From assembly GCA_005281725.1 (NCBI GenBank), contig SSBO01000012.1, forward strand, positions 12,609,153-12,673,152: 64,000 nucleotides of DNA, in the 5' to 3' direction. The translations under genes were made by a program, and so were the position numbers. The notes beneath the pieces were generated by a model, which was given only the letters and a program-made list of their open reading frames with translations, was not told the DNA's origin and did no database searches. Of the stretch, positions 1-11,876 are shown in pieces. Position 1 is the stretch's first letter; each line of letters opens with the position of its first letter. Source of the stretch: Wuchereria bancrofti. Taxonomy: Eukaryota; Nematoda; Chromadorea; Rhabditida; Onchocercidae.

Positions 1-2645
1 TGATTATTTCATTTACATATGCGATCATTATTTAAATAATTAAATGTTAAAAAAAAAATTTTAAGTTCTGCCAGTAATGGATCTTAATTTTTTAACAGTT
101 ATATCAATGCAGTAAGATTGACATGGAAGCATATAACTAATCTTTTCTCATGAAACATATCACAGTATTGGCACTTCCCGCCGCTTTTTCTCACTTATAT
201 AGCAAAAAAAAGAAAAAAAAAATGATACCGACAAGTTCTTATTAGAATATGGAAGCTAGAATCAAAAAAAAAAGATAAACCAATTATATACCAATAAAAA
301 ACAAAACTCACTGTAACAAACTTCAGATACATTACCCTTAGTTATGATAGCTAAAAATCTGAAATTTTGACATTTTAAGTAAGAAATAATTAAGTATATA
401 TACCACATCTAGATATATCTGACACATCTAAATATATGAAATATATCTGAAATCATTTTATAATTCTAATCATAATATACACTGCATAACTGTTAATCGG
501 ATCACTTACATTCGTATATCAGTGAATCATAGAGAAATAATTAACGAATATCCGAGAATATACAAACATAAAAAAAAAACACATATAATTTTTACCTGAT
601 AAAAATCAATCCTACTTCATTCATATCATTATCATCTCACTATTCTTTTATAATAATTATAATCCATGATAATTTAATTATATACTAACTACATTTTCTC
701 GATCATTTTTTCATTGCTAACATATGATAACAAACAAATGTTTACTAACAGCAAAATTCATTATCATTTCACTATTCGTTTATCACTGTTCATTCTCTCA
801 TATTTATTATTTATACAATATGCTATCAATTTTAATAATTTCAAAAGAAAAAAAAAGCTCTCATATTGTTTCTTCTTTTTTTCATTTTTTTTATTTTTCT
901 TCATGTCATTATCACTTACTTATCTATCCATTTTCTTTATATCATCATTATCACTAACTTACCTATTCACTTTCTTCATATCATCATTACCACTTACCTA
1001 TATACTATTATCATTAACAAAATATGACATAAATTCCTATCACATCGATTTAATTCCATCATTTTAATACAGTAACTCGATAAAAAACTTTTTGGGAATG
1101 GAAAATGAAATGACCTAAAGATGTGTTATAATTTCAAAGAAATGAAATCAATAAAGTGCTCTTCTAATGACGAAATATCGAGAAACGAATCAATCGGTTA
1201 GTTGAAACGGGGTGAGTAATAATCTCTATCTCTGCTCCTACACTTGCGCTTGCGTTTGCGCTTTTTATTCATATGTCTCTCTGCGCATTCATCTATTTAT
1301 GTATATATGTGTGTGTCTGCGTGCGTGCGTGCGTGCGTGTGTGTATGTATGCGTCTGTTTGCATATGTATGTACGCGCGTGTCTACCGAATATCATACCC
1401 AAGCACACACATATATCATCATCATTCGTCCATTTTGCATTAAATACTAAAAGTCTTTTTGCAATAATATACATCTGTCTGTGTGTCTGTATTCCATGTC
1501 TCTGTCTATGTCTAATGTCTGTGAGAATTAGTAGGTTGTTATCATAGATAAGAGACATGTGATGATGATAAGGAAATAGGAATAAACGAATAAAAGAAAG
1601 TATTGAGAAAAAAGGAGAAAGTAAGTAAATTATGAGTGGAAGAAATAAATTGGTAATGTTAAGGGATTATTAGAGAATAATAGTAGTGATAAGGTAATGA
1701 TTAATGATATGATATGATTGAAATAGATGCGATAAGATTAATATTAAATGATTATTTATATACCTGTATTTATAATGCTAATTAATTAACAGAATCACAC
1801 ATACTGTAACTTATATGATATTACTACTTTATGTAGAAGAAAGAATAGAGCAAGAGAGGTTATATGAAGAGAGTGTCATCATTATATTTCTGGTTCAATG
1901 ATTGGTCCCTCAATTAGCAGTAGTAGTAGTGTGATTGTTACTGTTGTTGTTTTATCACTGTTATTGTTATTTGTTGTAATTGTTGTAGAGAAAGAGATGA
2001 ATGAATAGGTTTGAAGCCAATAATCTTTCTCTATAGTCAGGTAGGTTTGTTTATAAAGTAGTAAACTGGACCGATCCAACTTTAAAGCATTCATTTATTT
2101 TCTTTTCCTCCTAACTATCGGGAAAGGAGTACACCAGCACAAACACACACATACAATGAGACACATTAATTGTCAACTTTCGATGAGACACATTAATTGT
2201 CAACTACTTATTTCATGAGAGCAAGAGGTGGAGAAGAGAAGGAAAAGTTGAAGGGAGGTTATTCTTGTGAAAGTAGAGAAATAATGAAATATATTCCGTG
2301 TACATTCATAATGATCTATTCAGGATAAATCGAGAAAAGAATTCAGGATCAAGAAATAAAATTTAATATAGTAAAATTTAAAAATGAAGGGAGAGAGAGG
2401 AGGAAAGAGAAAGATTCAATGTAGAGGGAGGGATTGGTAAGTTGAAATATATATATATATATATATAAATGTGTGCATTTAGGGCTTTATATTGAAAGCA
2501 GTATTTTTATGTTTGAAGGGATGGATATAAATTAGAGAAGCATTTCTCCTGTAACACCAATTTTATTTTCTATCAACAACAATCTTTCCATATTTATTTT
2601 CCGAATTCATTACTTTCTTTCTTCCTCTCTCTCTCTCTCGCTTTC

Positions 2646-2658
2646 TGTGTGTGTGCGT

Positions 2659-2689
<31 letters not shown>

Positions 2690-2690
2690 C
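2646..2690. repeat. GT-rich microsatellite
   Basis: Imperfect (GT)n tract interrupted by GC and AT steps. It is shorter in the related sequence near 44365-44380, so its length differs between the two versions of the region. Confidence 0.8.
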
Positions 2691-3006
2691 GTTCCGTAAA
2701 TAAAAGTTATTGTGATTTGTAGATTTCAAGAGGCATTATAGGACATTATGTGTTTATACCTATTTTTCATTACCTATATGAAAAGTTTTTTTTATAATTA
2801 TAGAAAGAGTATAGCTTCTATTTCTTTTTTGGTCTTCTTCATTTTTCTTTCTCTTTTCCTTTTTTTTTTCTTTTTCAACATATATCGATTTGTTTCATTC
2901 ATTTACTATTTGTTTCATTTTTCATTTCTAATTTAATTTGAAATTAATTGGAATGGGATTAATTTATTTCACTACGTTATTTATTACATTGACGTATGTT
3001 ACTTCG

Positions 3007-3038
<32 letters not shown>

Positions 3039-3538
3039 CAGATCCGTTAGTTATGAATAAATCTATCCAGTTATCCGATTTCTATAGCTAGAAGAGGTAC
3101 ATGAAGATGAAGGAATCGAAGTCCTTTTTTTGTGCATGGAAGATGAGAGAGAGAGAGAAGAAGGGTATGTAGCGGAGTTGGAGAGAAGGATGATAGTAAT
3201 GAATGTTTTATTTTTACACATTTTGCATATCATATTTTTTAGTATCAGTTATTTGATAACCTAATTTAGATGTATGTACATAGACAACATATATATGCAA
3301 ACATGTAGACATGCATGCATGCATGCAATAAGACATTTAGATATGTATGTACAGAGACGTATACATGCCTGCCAGGAAGAAAAAATTGATAAGTATTATG
3401 ATGGGAAGAAAAAGGGTTTATGAAATTTATGAAACCAACTTAATAAATGCTTTGTGACCTTATCCAGTTCAAACTTGTCCTAATGCTGTTAAGGCCTTGA
3501 CCTGAAAGATCAAAGAAGTGTATTTTTCTAAGGGACAA

Positions 3539-4508
3539 ATATAAGTTGACAATAGATGAAAGATATTTTCACGATAAGGAGGAGACGTAAGAGAAGGCAA
3601 AAAGGGCGTAAATGAAAGAGAAGGTTGAATGACGATTGAATGATGCGCTGATGTCCTTTATTCTTCACCTGGCATAGTGTTCTTCCGTTGCACATGTTTC
3701 ATTCCATATATACAAGCTTTTAGCTATATAAAAAGCTTAAATATGCTAATTACTATTGTTTATATATATATATATATATATATATGATATAATATAATGA
3801 ATTTTTTCTATTTCATTGTAATATCATCGATTTATTCGTATCAGTACTGTGGTATATTCAAACGGTAACAATAACAGCAACAATCACAACAACAAGAGCA
3901 GAAATAGCAAAAAGAGAGAAGGAGAAATAGAGGTGAATTGGAAAATTGAAAATATCAGTTTGATTTTATCTGCGTATATACGTCAAAGCTTCACGTCAAG
4001 TGTACAGATAGTTCTTCAGCACGGGGCTCTCTCAGGTATGCTTCTATTTATTTGTGATGTTTTGCATCCTTTGTTTTCGTTTGTATGTTGTTGCTAAGTG
4101 TAATATTATTGATCTGAAATGGCCAAATTAAAATTTGATTGTTGACATGAAAATGATGTAAAATTGGGATTTTATGATTAACAAGAGAGAGATATACTAT
4201 ATGTGATTTTAGGCGCACAATGAAGAATAGTTCGTGAATATGTTGGATTTAAATTTTAGTCTTAAGATTTCAGGTTTAAAGATGTGATATGAAGGAAGAC
4301 TTGCATGGATAAAGACATGGGATAGGCCTCCAAATTTTGGGTCTAAAGACCCATTGGTGAAGGAGAGGTTGCTTATTTATAAGTAGAACAGAATAAGCTT
4401 GTAACTTTGGCTTATAGTTGCTAGGCGGAGGAAGGCATGTGGATAAATGGGAACATGGGAATGGACCCTGAAAATATTGAGTGAAAGAAGGCTTGCACAG
4501 ATGAATGG
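3539..4508. repeat. 970-base block identical to 61140-62109
   Basis: The sequence from 3539 to the N at 4509 is the same, base for base as far as I can follow it, as that from just after the N at 61139 to 62109. The right-hand copy then continues into sequence homologous to 46-49.7 kb. The simplest reading is that both pieces are overlapping parts of one contig that was broken and placed at both ends of this window. Confidence 0.85.
3761..3784. repeat. (TA)n microsatellite
   Basis: Uninterrupted TA run, repeated exactly near 61362-61386 as part of the shared 970-base block and much reduced in the related sequence near 45283-45290. Confidence 0.8.
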
Positions 4509-4509
4509 N

Positions 4510-5296
4510 CACTCGTGATTACCGCGGAGTAGGAAAAAATTTTCGGAATATTTTACCTTAAAAGTACCAGAAACTCGTTGCAAATGATAATGAAACAAAT
4601 TATGAAGCCAAAAATTTGTATCAGAATATCTCACAGTATCTATCAAAGCATTAATTGGATTAGACTGATTGGTAGAAGATACTTTGTAACAAAGAAGCAG
4701 AGATATAGTCTCAAGATTTTGTCTTCCACGATCAACATAATCGCCGAGAAATAAATAATTAACAAAAGGTGGGAAGCCGCCACGATCAAATAATCGAAGT
4801 AAATCTGTAATTAAATGAAATTCTACTTTAAGCAGTGCTATTGTTCACTATAGGTAAAAATAGATAAATGAGACCTCGTATTTACAACTGGCGCACTATG
4901 CAGTAATCCTACAACATATATATATATATATAAAAGAGTTTCTGTCTAGGAAGAAATGATTATAAGTGTTTTAGCGATTAAAGTAAAGATAGGAAACTGG
5001 TAGATATAAGAAAGCAGTCAGTGGATGATTAAGATTTCATTTGATGCGTATGCCGTAATTAAACTGAATTGGAACCGGAAATATTATTGACCTGCATATT
5101 GACCGTGTGTATCACCACAAATTCGGATTGGTGGATCAACCTCAATCAATGAATTCTGCGATAAGAAAACCTCCTTAGCTAGCGAACACAAATGCATAAT
5201 TTCTTGCTCTTTAACTGTTTTCGTCAAACTACATCCCGGGCTTCCAACATTCAATAATTTGCAAATTAATTCGTCCAAATCCAACTTTTGCGCCAT
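4510..5296 (-). CDS. PP1-type serine/threonine phosphatase, 5' half (cut by gap)
   Basis: Catalytic subunit of the PP1 branch of metal-dependent phosphoprotein phosphatases. Exons on the minus strand: 5092-5296, 4683-4804 and 4510-4556, with matching phases. The metal-binding signatures are in order: GDTHGQ near residue 61 (the usual Ile is Thr), GDYVDRG near residue 88, and RGNHEC at the end. The ATG at 5296 lies two bases after an AG, so a trans-splice acceptor is possible; an upstream in-frame ATG at 5335 is the alternative. The N-terminal 55 residues differ from typical PP1, suggesting one of the divergent PP1 copies common in nematodes. The second half (catalytic Asp/His region, C-terminus) is absent because the contig stops at the N at 4509; what follows is unrelated non-coding DNA. 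Confidence 0.85.
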
Positions 5297-6763
5297 ACCT
5301 AACATTTTATAGAAGTCAATGTAACATTGTATCAAACATTAATTCCAAGTTTTTAATCAGTTTTCTAAATTTCCACTTATTTATATCAAATGCTGAACTT
5401 CATTTTCAAACATTTGTCAATATTCACCAACTTCTGTCTTGAAAGACAAGTAGTAGGAGATCCAAGGAAAAAGAAATGCAATGAAATAAAAGTTTAAAAA
5501 TAATCTGAATTATTTACGAAAATTTATTAGAACATCTATCTGTAAACTGAAAAAAATTGAATTATCCAAAGATATTGCAAGAAGCAAATGAAACGGACCT
5601 GCACCCGAAACAACAACTGCACGAGAGCTCACAAAAACGTGAAATGAAGAATAAATAATTTCATTCACTTTATACATTTTAAATATATACTTAAATTATA
5701 AAAGTCTTAAAATTGACGGGAATCTTGGACAAGGCAAATATGTGAAATTTCTAGAAACTGTTGGAGATGAAAGATATTGGAAAAAATATATCATCACAAA
5801 TCATGAAAGCTTTCATAACTAAAGAAAAAGATTCAGTATCAGTATCATATTCTAATAGCTCGGTTTTCCCAACATTTAAATTTTTTAAAAAGGTTTAATC
5901 TTCTTCGATCATTCTTCGTTTTTTAGAATATTTAGAACTTTAAAATATTACTGTAAAATATTAAAGCGCAGTAATAAGTTCATTTTTGTGATATCCTTTT
6001 TTTTCGAGACCGGAAGTTATCTCTATATAAAGATTAATTTTTTCAGGGAAACCTCTATATGAAGTTATAAATTATTCACAGAAATAACGAAATATTCTGT
6101 ACTATCAATGGTATTTGCATTGTTGGTTTCACTGTTTGAAATGTGCAAATTTTTGATTGGGTTTTTTCCATGAAAATTACATTCCCTTTAATATCATGCT
6201 TCCGTTGACCATCTCTTCATTGAAATGGATCTCATACAAATTCATGCATTCAGGATTTTATGTCCTGTCACTGATGAACTGCTTTACTGCATGCATATCT
6301 TACCATTTGATTAAAGTTCTTGGCATCGCTTCAGCAGTCAAACACTATAATGCCGTTAAGACAAAAATAAAACAGTCACTAACAATAAAGATACCAGAGT
6401 AACAATGATTGCTTGACAATTTTGGAGTCCGATCAGTAAGAAATAATTAAACTACTCTTCTTCAGCAGAAATAATTATCGACGACTATTTTATTAATTAA
6501 TAGTGCAAATAAGAATTTACAAAGTTTTCGAATGGATTCAAGGAGGACTTCTCCCTCAATTCATCAACTTCTTCTATTCATCTTTATTGCTACACACAGA
6601 CTGTGTTATGAACAATCAATTTAAAACTGTGCTTGATAAATGTAAGTTCCATTGATTCCACTTCAATGTCATACTTTAATCATGATAATTCCACGAGTAC
6701 ATTTCAATTCCAACAAACTGACAACTGAGCCATTTCCTCATCGACACATCCACCATCTCTCAG
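5297..6763. other. Intergenic, nothing recognised
   Basis: AT-rich. The region 6157-6400 is less AT-rich and stays open in one frame for about 80 codons, and in a second frame for about 40 codons (6194-6316). Neither has a good acceptor and neither protein is recognised, so no gene is called. Confidence 0.5.
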
Positions 6764-6962
6764 GAACAGAATCTACCAGAGTAATTGTCATAATGACTCA
6801 TCATGGCACACTGTTGCATCTCACATATCCGTTGCATGCTACATCGAATCATGTGAAATGGGTAACGTCAACTACAGTAGTTGTGACCGGGATTGGGGTT
6901 TCTGTTTTGTAAAATTTCATGAGAAGAAGGGTTATATGGAATTTCAGTTTTTTAAGAGTTAA
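6764..6962 (+). CDS. Putative terminal exon, small cysteine-rich protein
   Basis: A good acceptor (CATCTCTCAG) precedes an open frame of 65 codons ending in TAA at 6960. The product has five cysteines spaced over about 40 residues (SNC, VAC, ESC, SSC, GFC) followed by a charged and aromatic tail. Small cysteine-rich extracellular modules such as Ly-6 or activin-receptor ectodomains have similar spacing, but I cannot assign a family. No upstream exon or signal peptide was found. About 14 bases of its core (AGTTGTGACCGGG) recur near 7089-7101, which may be a decayed neighbour copy. Could also be chance. Confidence 0.3.
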
Positions 6963-7231
6963 CAAGAGGTAAGGTCAGATGAGAAGAGAGAGTGCTGGTT
7001 AGGTTTCAGATTAGCTGCTATAAACTACTTAAGGAAAATTCCATGTCATATAGTAGTGTTAGGAATTCATATGAGTAATAGTACAATAGTTGTGACCGGG
7101 TTATTTTGCATTTGAGGATCTGATGGTAAAATTTTCGTCAATCACTTATATTTATGGTTTGTTTGGTTAGAGGATTCAGAGCTCATTACTGGCAACCAGA
7201 TTAAGTTTTCGCAAATCGTTAAAAAAAGTCA

Positions 7232-7550
7232 AAAATCGTCAATATTGCACTGTCCACTTATCTTTCAAATCTGGTTCTATTTGTAAGTAAAAAGGATGTA
7301 TCAGCATATACGTTTTCATTTTACTGGTTTTTGTCCTTGACGATTATGTATAAGATGATGTTTTGACATAATCTAAAGCGNNNNNNNNNNNNNNNNNNNN
7401 NAAAATCGTCAATATTGCACTGTCCACTTATCTTTCAAATCTGGTTCTATTTGTAAGTAAAAAGGATGTATCAGCATATACGTTTTCATTTTACTGGTTT
7501 TTGTCCTTGACGATTATGTATAAGATGATGTTTTGACATAATCTAAAGCG
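7232..7550. repeat. 149-base direct copy flanking an N gap (7381-7401)
   Basis: 7232-7380 equals 7402-7550 with 21 N between. This looks like two contig ends that overlap but were not merged. Confidence 0.9.
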
Positions 7551-7702
7551 GATGCAGTAATTTAACTTAATTCATTGATCTAAGATATTCAGGTGAAAAG
7601 TCCAATAGAACACTTTACTGAATAAATTTATATAGTTAGGAAGAAAATTTTCGAGCAGTGAATGAATAATTTTAAAAATCAAATTTATTCACCTGTTTCA
7701 GA

Positions 7703-7960
7703 AAAGCGAAATTGCTGTGACGATACCTCGCGGTCTGACCTTCACCTCGCTTGATTGCGAAATCTGAAAACAACATATTTTTACGCCTTTTATTGGAACT
7801 AGAACTGCTGTATGGAGCTGCTAAAGCAAGGTTGTCGACTTATTTCACAGATAGCGATTGGATCAAATATGTGCAAATGACTTGCATTAGCTTTATGGAA
7901 GCAGGAAAGAAATTAAAGGAAAGCAAAATGCTTATTAAAGAAGACAGTGGACTGGTGTAA
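7703..7960 (+). pseudogene. Unrecognised exon(s), frame break near 7750
   Basis: After an acceptor (CCTGTTTCAG ending at 7702) one frame reads about 22 codons (KSEIAVTIPRGLTFTSL...) to a stop. A second frame, open from about 7742, continues for about 70 codons to TAA at 7958 with a plausible amphipathic composition (...YFTDSDWIKYVQMTC...). Either a one-base shift joins them or the second part is a separate exon starting at an AG near 7804. I do not recognise the protein. The base composition is clearly less AT-rich than its surroundings, which is why I report it. Confidence 0.35.
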
Positions 7961-8158
7961 GGAATTCGGGATGTTAGCAACTTCAGTAATTTCGTGATCT
8001 TCAAAATCTATATTATTTCATTGATATTTTTATCAGCGGTGATGCCAGGATATTCCTGGCCATAAATCCCCTGCACCATGAAAATAATAATATGTCTGTC
8101 TTACTCTGTCCATTCTAAAAAACACTGAATATCAATTTTTTTTTTCTTTATTTTTCAG

Positions 8159-8239
8159 ATGCATCGAGAAGTGGAAACTGCTCATAATGGAGACTTTCCT
8201 TTATTACTTCGAGAGAATAAATTTCAGTATTTTAGTTAA
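8159..8239 (+). CDS. Unrecognised short exon-like frame
   Basis: Follows a strong acceptor (a pyrimidine run then TTTTTCAG ending at 8158). It starts with ATG and reads MHREVETAHNGDFPLL... for 26 codons to a stop. A further frame near 8244-8333 (…HLFEVIKTISFSALRHLLEQTNT, stop) also looks coding. They may belong with the frames at 7703-7960, but the joins are unclear. Confidence 0.3.
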   Translation: MHREVETAHNGDFPLLLRENKFQYFS

Positions 8240-9226
8240 ATGATTTCACATAGCTTCAAACGAATTTCATCTCTTTGAGGTTATTAAAACCATATCGTTC
8301 TCAGCATTACGACATTTGCTTGAGCAGACTAACACTTGAAAGTACACATAAATTTATTTATCATAAATTTATTTGTGTGTACAAGAAAGTATCAAAAATG
8401 GATCTACTTTTCTTGGAGTATAAATGGGGGTTTCCAGACAACAGCTGCCTGGGATTTGCTTACGAAGTATTCGGTTGTCGATTATTAGCTGGCGCTGTAG
8501 AGTTTCGTTCGTGCCGTTGCTAGTTGATTGTCGTTATCTAGTCAATTTGAATCATTCGATGCAAAGAATTTTAGTAAAGTATTCATTACATCTTGTATGA
8601 AATTTAAAATAATTGAGCTTAGATAAAATAACTTCTTCAAATACTATATCAAAACTTTGTCAGTTAGCTTTTTCCTGCTGGAGAATGCTCTATTAATTTT
8701 GGGACTTTTCATTTTATGATATAAGCAGTAAAAACTTTCTCCCTTCATTTTACTCCTCGGTGATGACTACTTTGATACATTCTCTGATGTCATCATTGTA
8801 AAAATACTCAATAAGTCAATCATAAGAAAGTTGTGACATTTTGTTGAATTAACGAAAATTGTTCATTAAATGAACGATGGTTTGTGATAGTAAAACGTAG
8901 ATTTTCAAACTACACTCTATGTGATCGATTTAAGACAGACGAAAGATCTGGTACTTGACAACACCTTGCAGCGAAATCCGTTTCCAATTATTTTTGTAGA
9001 TTATCATCAACATCGCTGAAGAAGTTGTGAAGTTTCAAATATCTTTTTTTTTGTAACTCGTGTAAATAATATAGCTCATAATACCCGTAATAGAATATAA
9101 ATTTAAATGACTGTTTGGTAATTCCAAACGAAAATCGACTCAGCAAACAGAAAAAATTTTCCACCGTAAATAACGGAAGAATTCTTTAAGAAATCTGAAT
9201 TTAACCAAATTATGGTTGATGTTAAG

Positions 9227-9414
9227 TTCATGGCTTCGGTAGTGTTGTTTGTCAAAATATCTCCCGTCCACTGCTAATGGAAGTGAAGGAGGGGCCGAAA
9301 TACTTTCCGATCAGAAAAGTAACGAAAGATTGTATTTCTGCTCCATTTGTGTCTGTTACTACATCAGACACAGTTCGTGAATGTCTTGGCTACACCAATC
9401 CTGGTTTGATTTAG
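9227..9414 (+). CDS. Unrecognised terminal exon
   Basis: A 63-codon open frame, richer in GC than its surroundings, ends with TAG at 9412. It opens after TTAAG at 9222-9226 and carries in order SVVCQNISRPLLMEV, KYFPIRKVTKDC, SAPFVSVTTSDTV and LGYTNPGLI. Amino-acid composition and codon use look real and no repeats are present. I cannot name the family or link it safely to the upstream frames. It may be the last exon of the gene whose pieces lie at 7.7-8.3 kb. Confidence 0.35.
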
Positions 9415-10690
9415 CAGCACTTAACACCTCCTACTTTATCTTTTCTGTGGATTTGAATTATACCGAATTTTATGTAGGTCAATCTCTTGCCTCTCCATGA
9501 ACATAGCCTCTAAATTCCTTTATTTGAACCTTTCAAAGGATCTTTAGATTATTTTTCATAAAAATCAAAACTAATATTTTTTTAAAATATTGCATTAGTT
9601 TTGAGTCTAGTTCAAATCCTATTGTAGGACAGTGGCTGTCCGATGCTAAGCAAAGAGGGAATGGGGACGAAAATCCTTTTATGCATATAGTCGAAGAGAA
9701 GTACAGGTAGTGCTTGCAGATGAGAATCTGTCGAAAGAGTTGAGTTAAAATTGATCAATGGTCATTCACATACAAAGTATGAATACTAAACTGCAAGAAC
9801 GATGAGATCTTAGGAGATTAAGGCAGTGAAGAAAATATGAAATGAGAAGACAAAACCATTTTAAAAATAAAGTAGTTTCGTAGATGAAAAAACTCATCAT
9901 CTGCATTAATTTGTCAAAAACAAAAGTCCTTCGTCTAACTCCTTTCCCATAATTTTTTTTAAATATCATGAGTTCATCTTTTATTGCTCAGTTTCCGTAT
10001 AAGGTAAAATGATGGCACACCAACAGCAGTTATGTAAAAAGAAAAAACTTTTAGAGAAATTGTTCGCAGCATAACCGATTTTGTCAATGACATTTTGTCA
10101 ATTGTCAATGATACATTAAGTATACATCAATGATACATTACAACATACTGAATTAAATTTACTAAAAAGAAAAAGTAGTAAATTTATTTGCGAAGTTAAA
10201 CATTACCAAATGGAAAGAACAGTACCATCTGAATTTTCGGAAAATAAGTCTAGAAAGTTGGGATCGAGATTTGACTGAGGGAGAAATAGATGGCATGCAA
10301 CATTTTTGAAAACCCAGTTATTCCTATGAAATTCTGAGCAAATCTATTAGAGAGGTCAGCTTAAGATGATATGCCTAAGTGATTTCTTGAAATTTCAAAT
10401 TGGAAAAATTTTTGACGCATTCATTAAATCGTTATTCAAAATTGAAAGTTTGATCAAGCCTTGCATTGGAACTACTACCGAAACGATTCTGGAAAAGTAA
10501 CGAGTAGGAAGACTATATGATCTAAGGCAGTATGTGAGCAAAATAAAGTTCCAACATTTTTCCTTGACTTATAATTTGTTTGATGAGTTGACAGTAAAGC
10601 ATTAACAGATGAGTTTTATTTACTAACTACAAAGAAGGGGGTGCAAAATTTTCTATAATATCTAGAAATTTTCATCTATTTAGAAATGTG
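9415..10690. other. Intergenic, nothing recognised apart from copied 3' flank
   Basis: No supported exon. From 10288 the sequence is a diverged copy of the 3' flank seen from 11466 on, downstream of the DUF2358 gene. Confidence 0.5.
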
Positions 10691-11464
10691 TTTAACAAGC
10701 AGCGTATCATTCCATTTATTGGTTACAAGTAGCGGAGCCTTTCGGTAGTACACCAACGTGCTAAATCAGCAAGTCGATTTGCTTGCAGAGTTTTCTGTTC
10801 ATCATCAATCGTCTGCAAAATGGTTGGTCATGTTAAAAACAACCTATGGAAGAAAGCAGGTTTCACAAAAAGAAATTATGTTAGATAATGCTAATTTCTA
10901 ATCAGCAAAACAAGTAGCCTATATTAACATAAACGTATTTGAAGATGTGGTCAAAACATGATTCCAAGTGAGTGATCTTGTAATGTTCGAAAACATACTC
11001 TGCGTGTAACCGCTCGATATACAAGTCCATCTTCACCAACGTAAAATATTGTGAGACCATCATATCATTTCAGCTTAAACATGCAGTTTGAATTCTCGGA
11101 GAAATCTCACTATTTCACTACTGCACAAAACTACTGCAAAATAAACTACGAAAATAATCATAAAATCAAGGGAATACCCTCTTGATACGATAATCATATT
11201 TGAACAACATAGGATTCAACAGCGATCGTATCAATGAGATATGTTTTATACGCCATTTAATCGTACTGTTCCATCTTCTGAGATCGGCAATATATTCAAA
11301 ACCTGGAACATCATCGAGAAAGAAATTTTCATTTCATTAACTAGTCACAAAGAGCAGCCTTAAAATTACAAACAAAACCAAAAAAGTAGGCTTACTTCCA
11401 TTTCTATGTGAGGAAAGCAAAAGAGACATATTACACTAATCGAGCCGAAATAAATCATGAGTTT
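10288..11464. repeat. Diverged copy of 11466-12650 beside a single N
   Basis: The two blocks are highly similar but not identical, with substitutions and several indels, including insertions in the left copy near 10280-10560 and 11085-11100. Unlike the exact ~150-base copies at other gaps, this difference suggests alternative alleles or a recent tandem duplication. The left copy stops inside coding exon 4 of the gene described at 11877-13634. Confidence 0.8.
10691..11464 (-). pseudogene. Damaged copy of the 3' half of the DUF2358 gene
   Basis: Contains counterparts of exons 7, 6, 5 and part of 4 of the neighbouring gene on the minus strand. Two lesions are visible relative to that gene. The exon 6 Trp codon TGG reads TGA at 11065-11067. 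In the exon 7 counterpart five bases are missing near 10757, where the intact copy encodes LAQKVGV, which shifts the frame, and the conserved tail is lost. Exon 5 is intact. This could be an inactive allele, a pseudogene from tandem duplication, or low-quality contig-end sequence; the sequence alone cannot separate these. Confidence 0.6.
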
Positions 11465-11876
11465 NAGATGGCATGCAATATTTTTGAAACCCAGTTATTC
11501 CTATGAAATTCTGAGCAAATCTATTAGAGAAATCAGCTTAAGATGATATGCTTAAGTGATTTCTTGAAATTTCAAACTGGAAAGATTTTTGACTATGGTA
11601 CTTCAAGTCGTTATTCAAAATTGAAAGTTTGATCAAGCCTTGGAACTACCACCGAAACGATTCTGGAAAAGAGGGAGACTATATGATCTAAGGCAGTGTC
11701 TGAGCAAAATAAAGTCCCAACATTTCTTCTTGACTTATTATTTTTTATAAATATTATTGACTTATTATAATTTGTTTGGTGACTAGTAAAGCATTAACAG
11801 ATGAGTTTTTTCACTTTTATTTACTAACTACAAAAAAGGGGGTGCAAAATTTTCTATAATATCTAGAAATTTTCAT

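Larger units (their letters stand above)
1..4508. other. Non-coding end of an alternative haplotype contig
   Basis: No convincing coding exon is seen. The stretch aligns nearly end to end, with many small indels and substitutions, to the region starting near 41443, between the helicase and ubiquitin ligase genes. It holds low-complexity DNA: a GTGC/GT-rich tract near 1310-1346, AT runs near 2446-2466, a GT microsatellite at 2646-2690, TA runs at 3008-3034 and 3761-3784, and GCATGC repeats near 3313. Open frames here are Leu/Phe/Ser/Tyr-rich or Cys/Val/Arg-rich readings of such repeats. It ends at an N (4509), and its last 970 bases recur exactly at 61140-62109. Confidence 0.75.

Noticed and set aside
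714..1067. 117-codon open frame, Leu/Phe/Ser/Tyr-rich, with a related frame at 42396-42869
   Set aside because: It reads through T-rich repeats of a TATCATCATTATCACTTAC type; the two haplotypes differ by indels that shift frames and lengths, so there is no sign of protein-level constraint.
1212..1558. Cys/Val/Arg-rich frames on both strands
   Set aside because: Produced by GT/GC microsatellite DNA; both strands open at once and the counterpart at 43056-43379 differs by repeat length.
3849..4097. 82-codon frame, exact copy at 61450-61698
   Set aside because: Asn-rich start from CAA/AAC repeats; in the other version near 45340 the frame is broken by indels. The copy exists only because of the contig overlap.
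9601..9640. tRNA B-box-like AGTTCAAATCC
   Set aside because: No A box, acceptor stem or cloverleaf pairing can be drawn around it.
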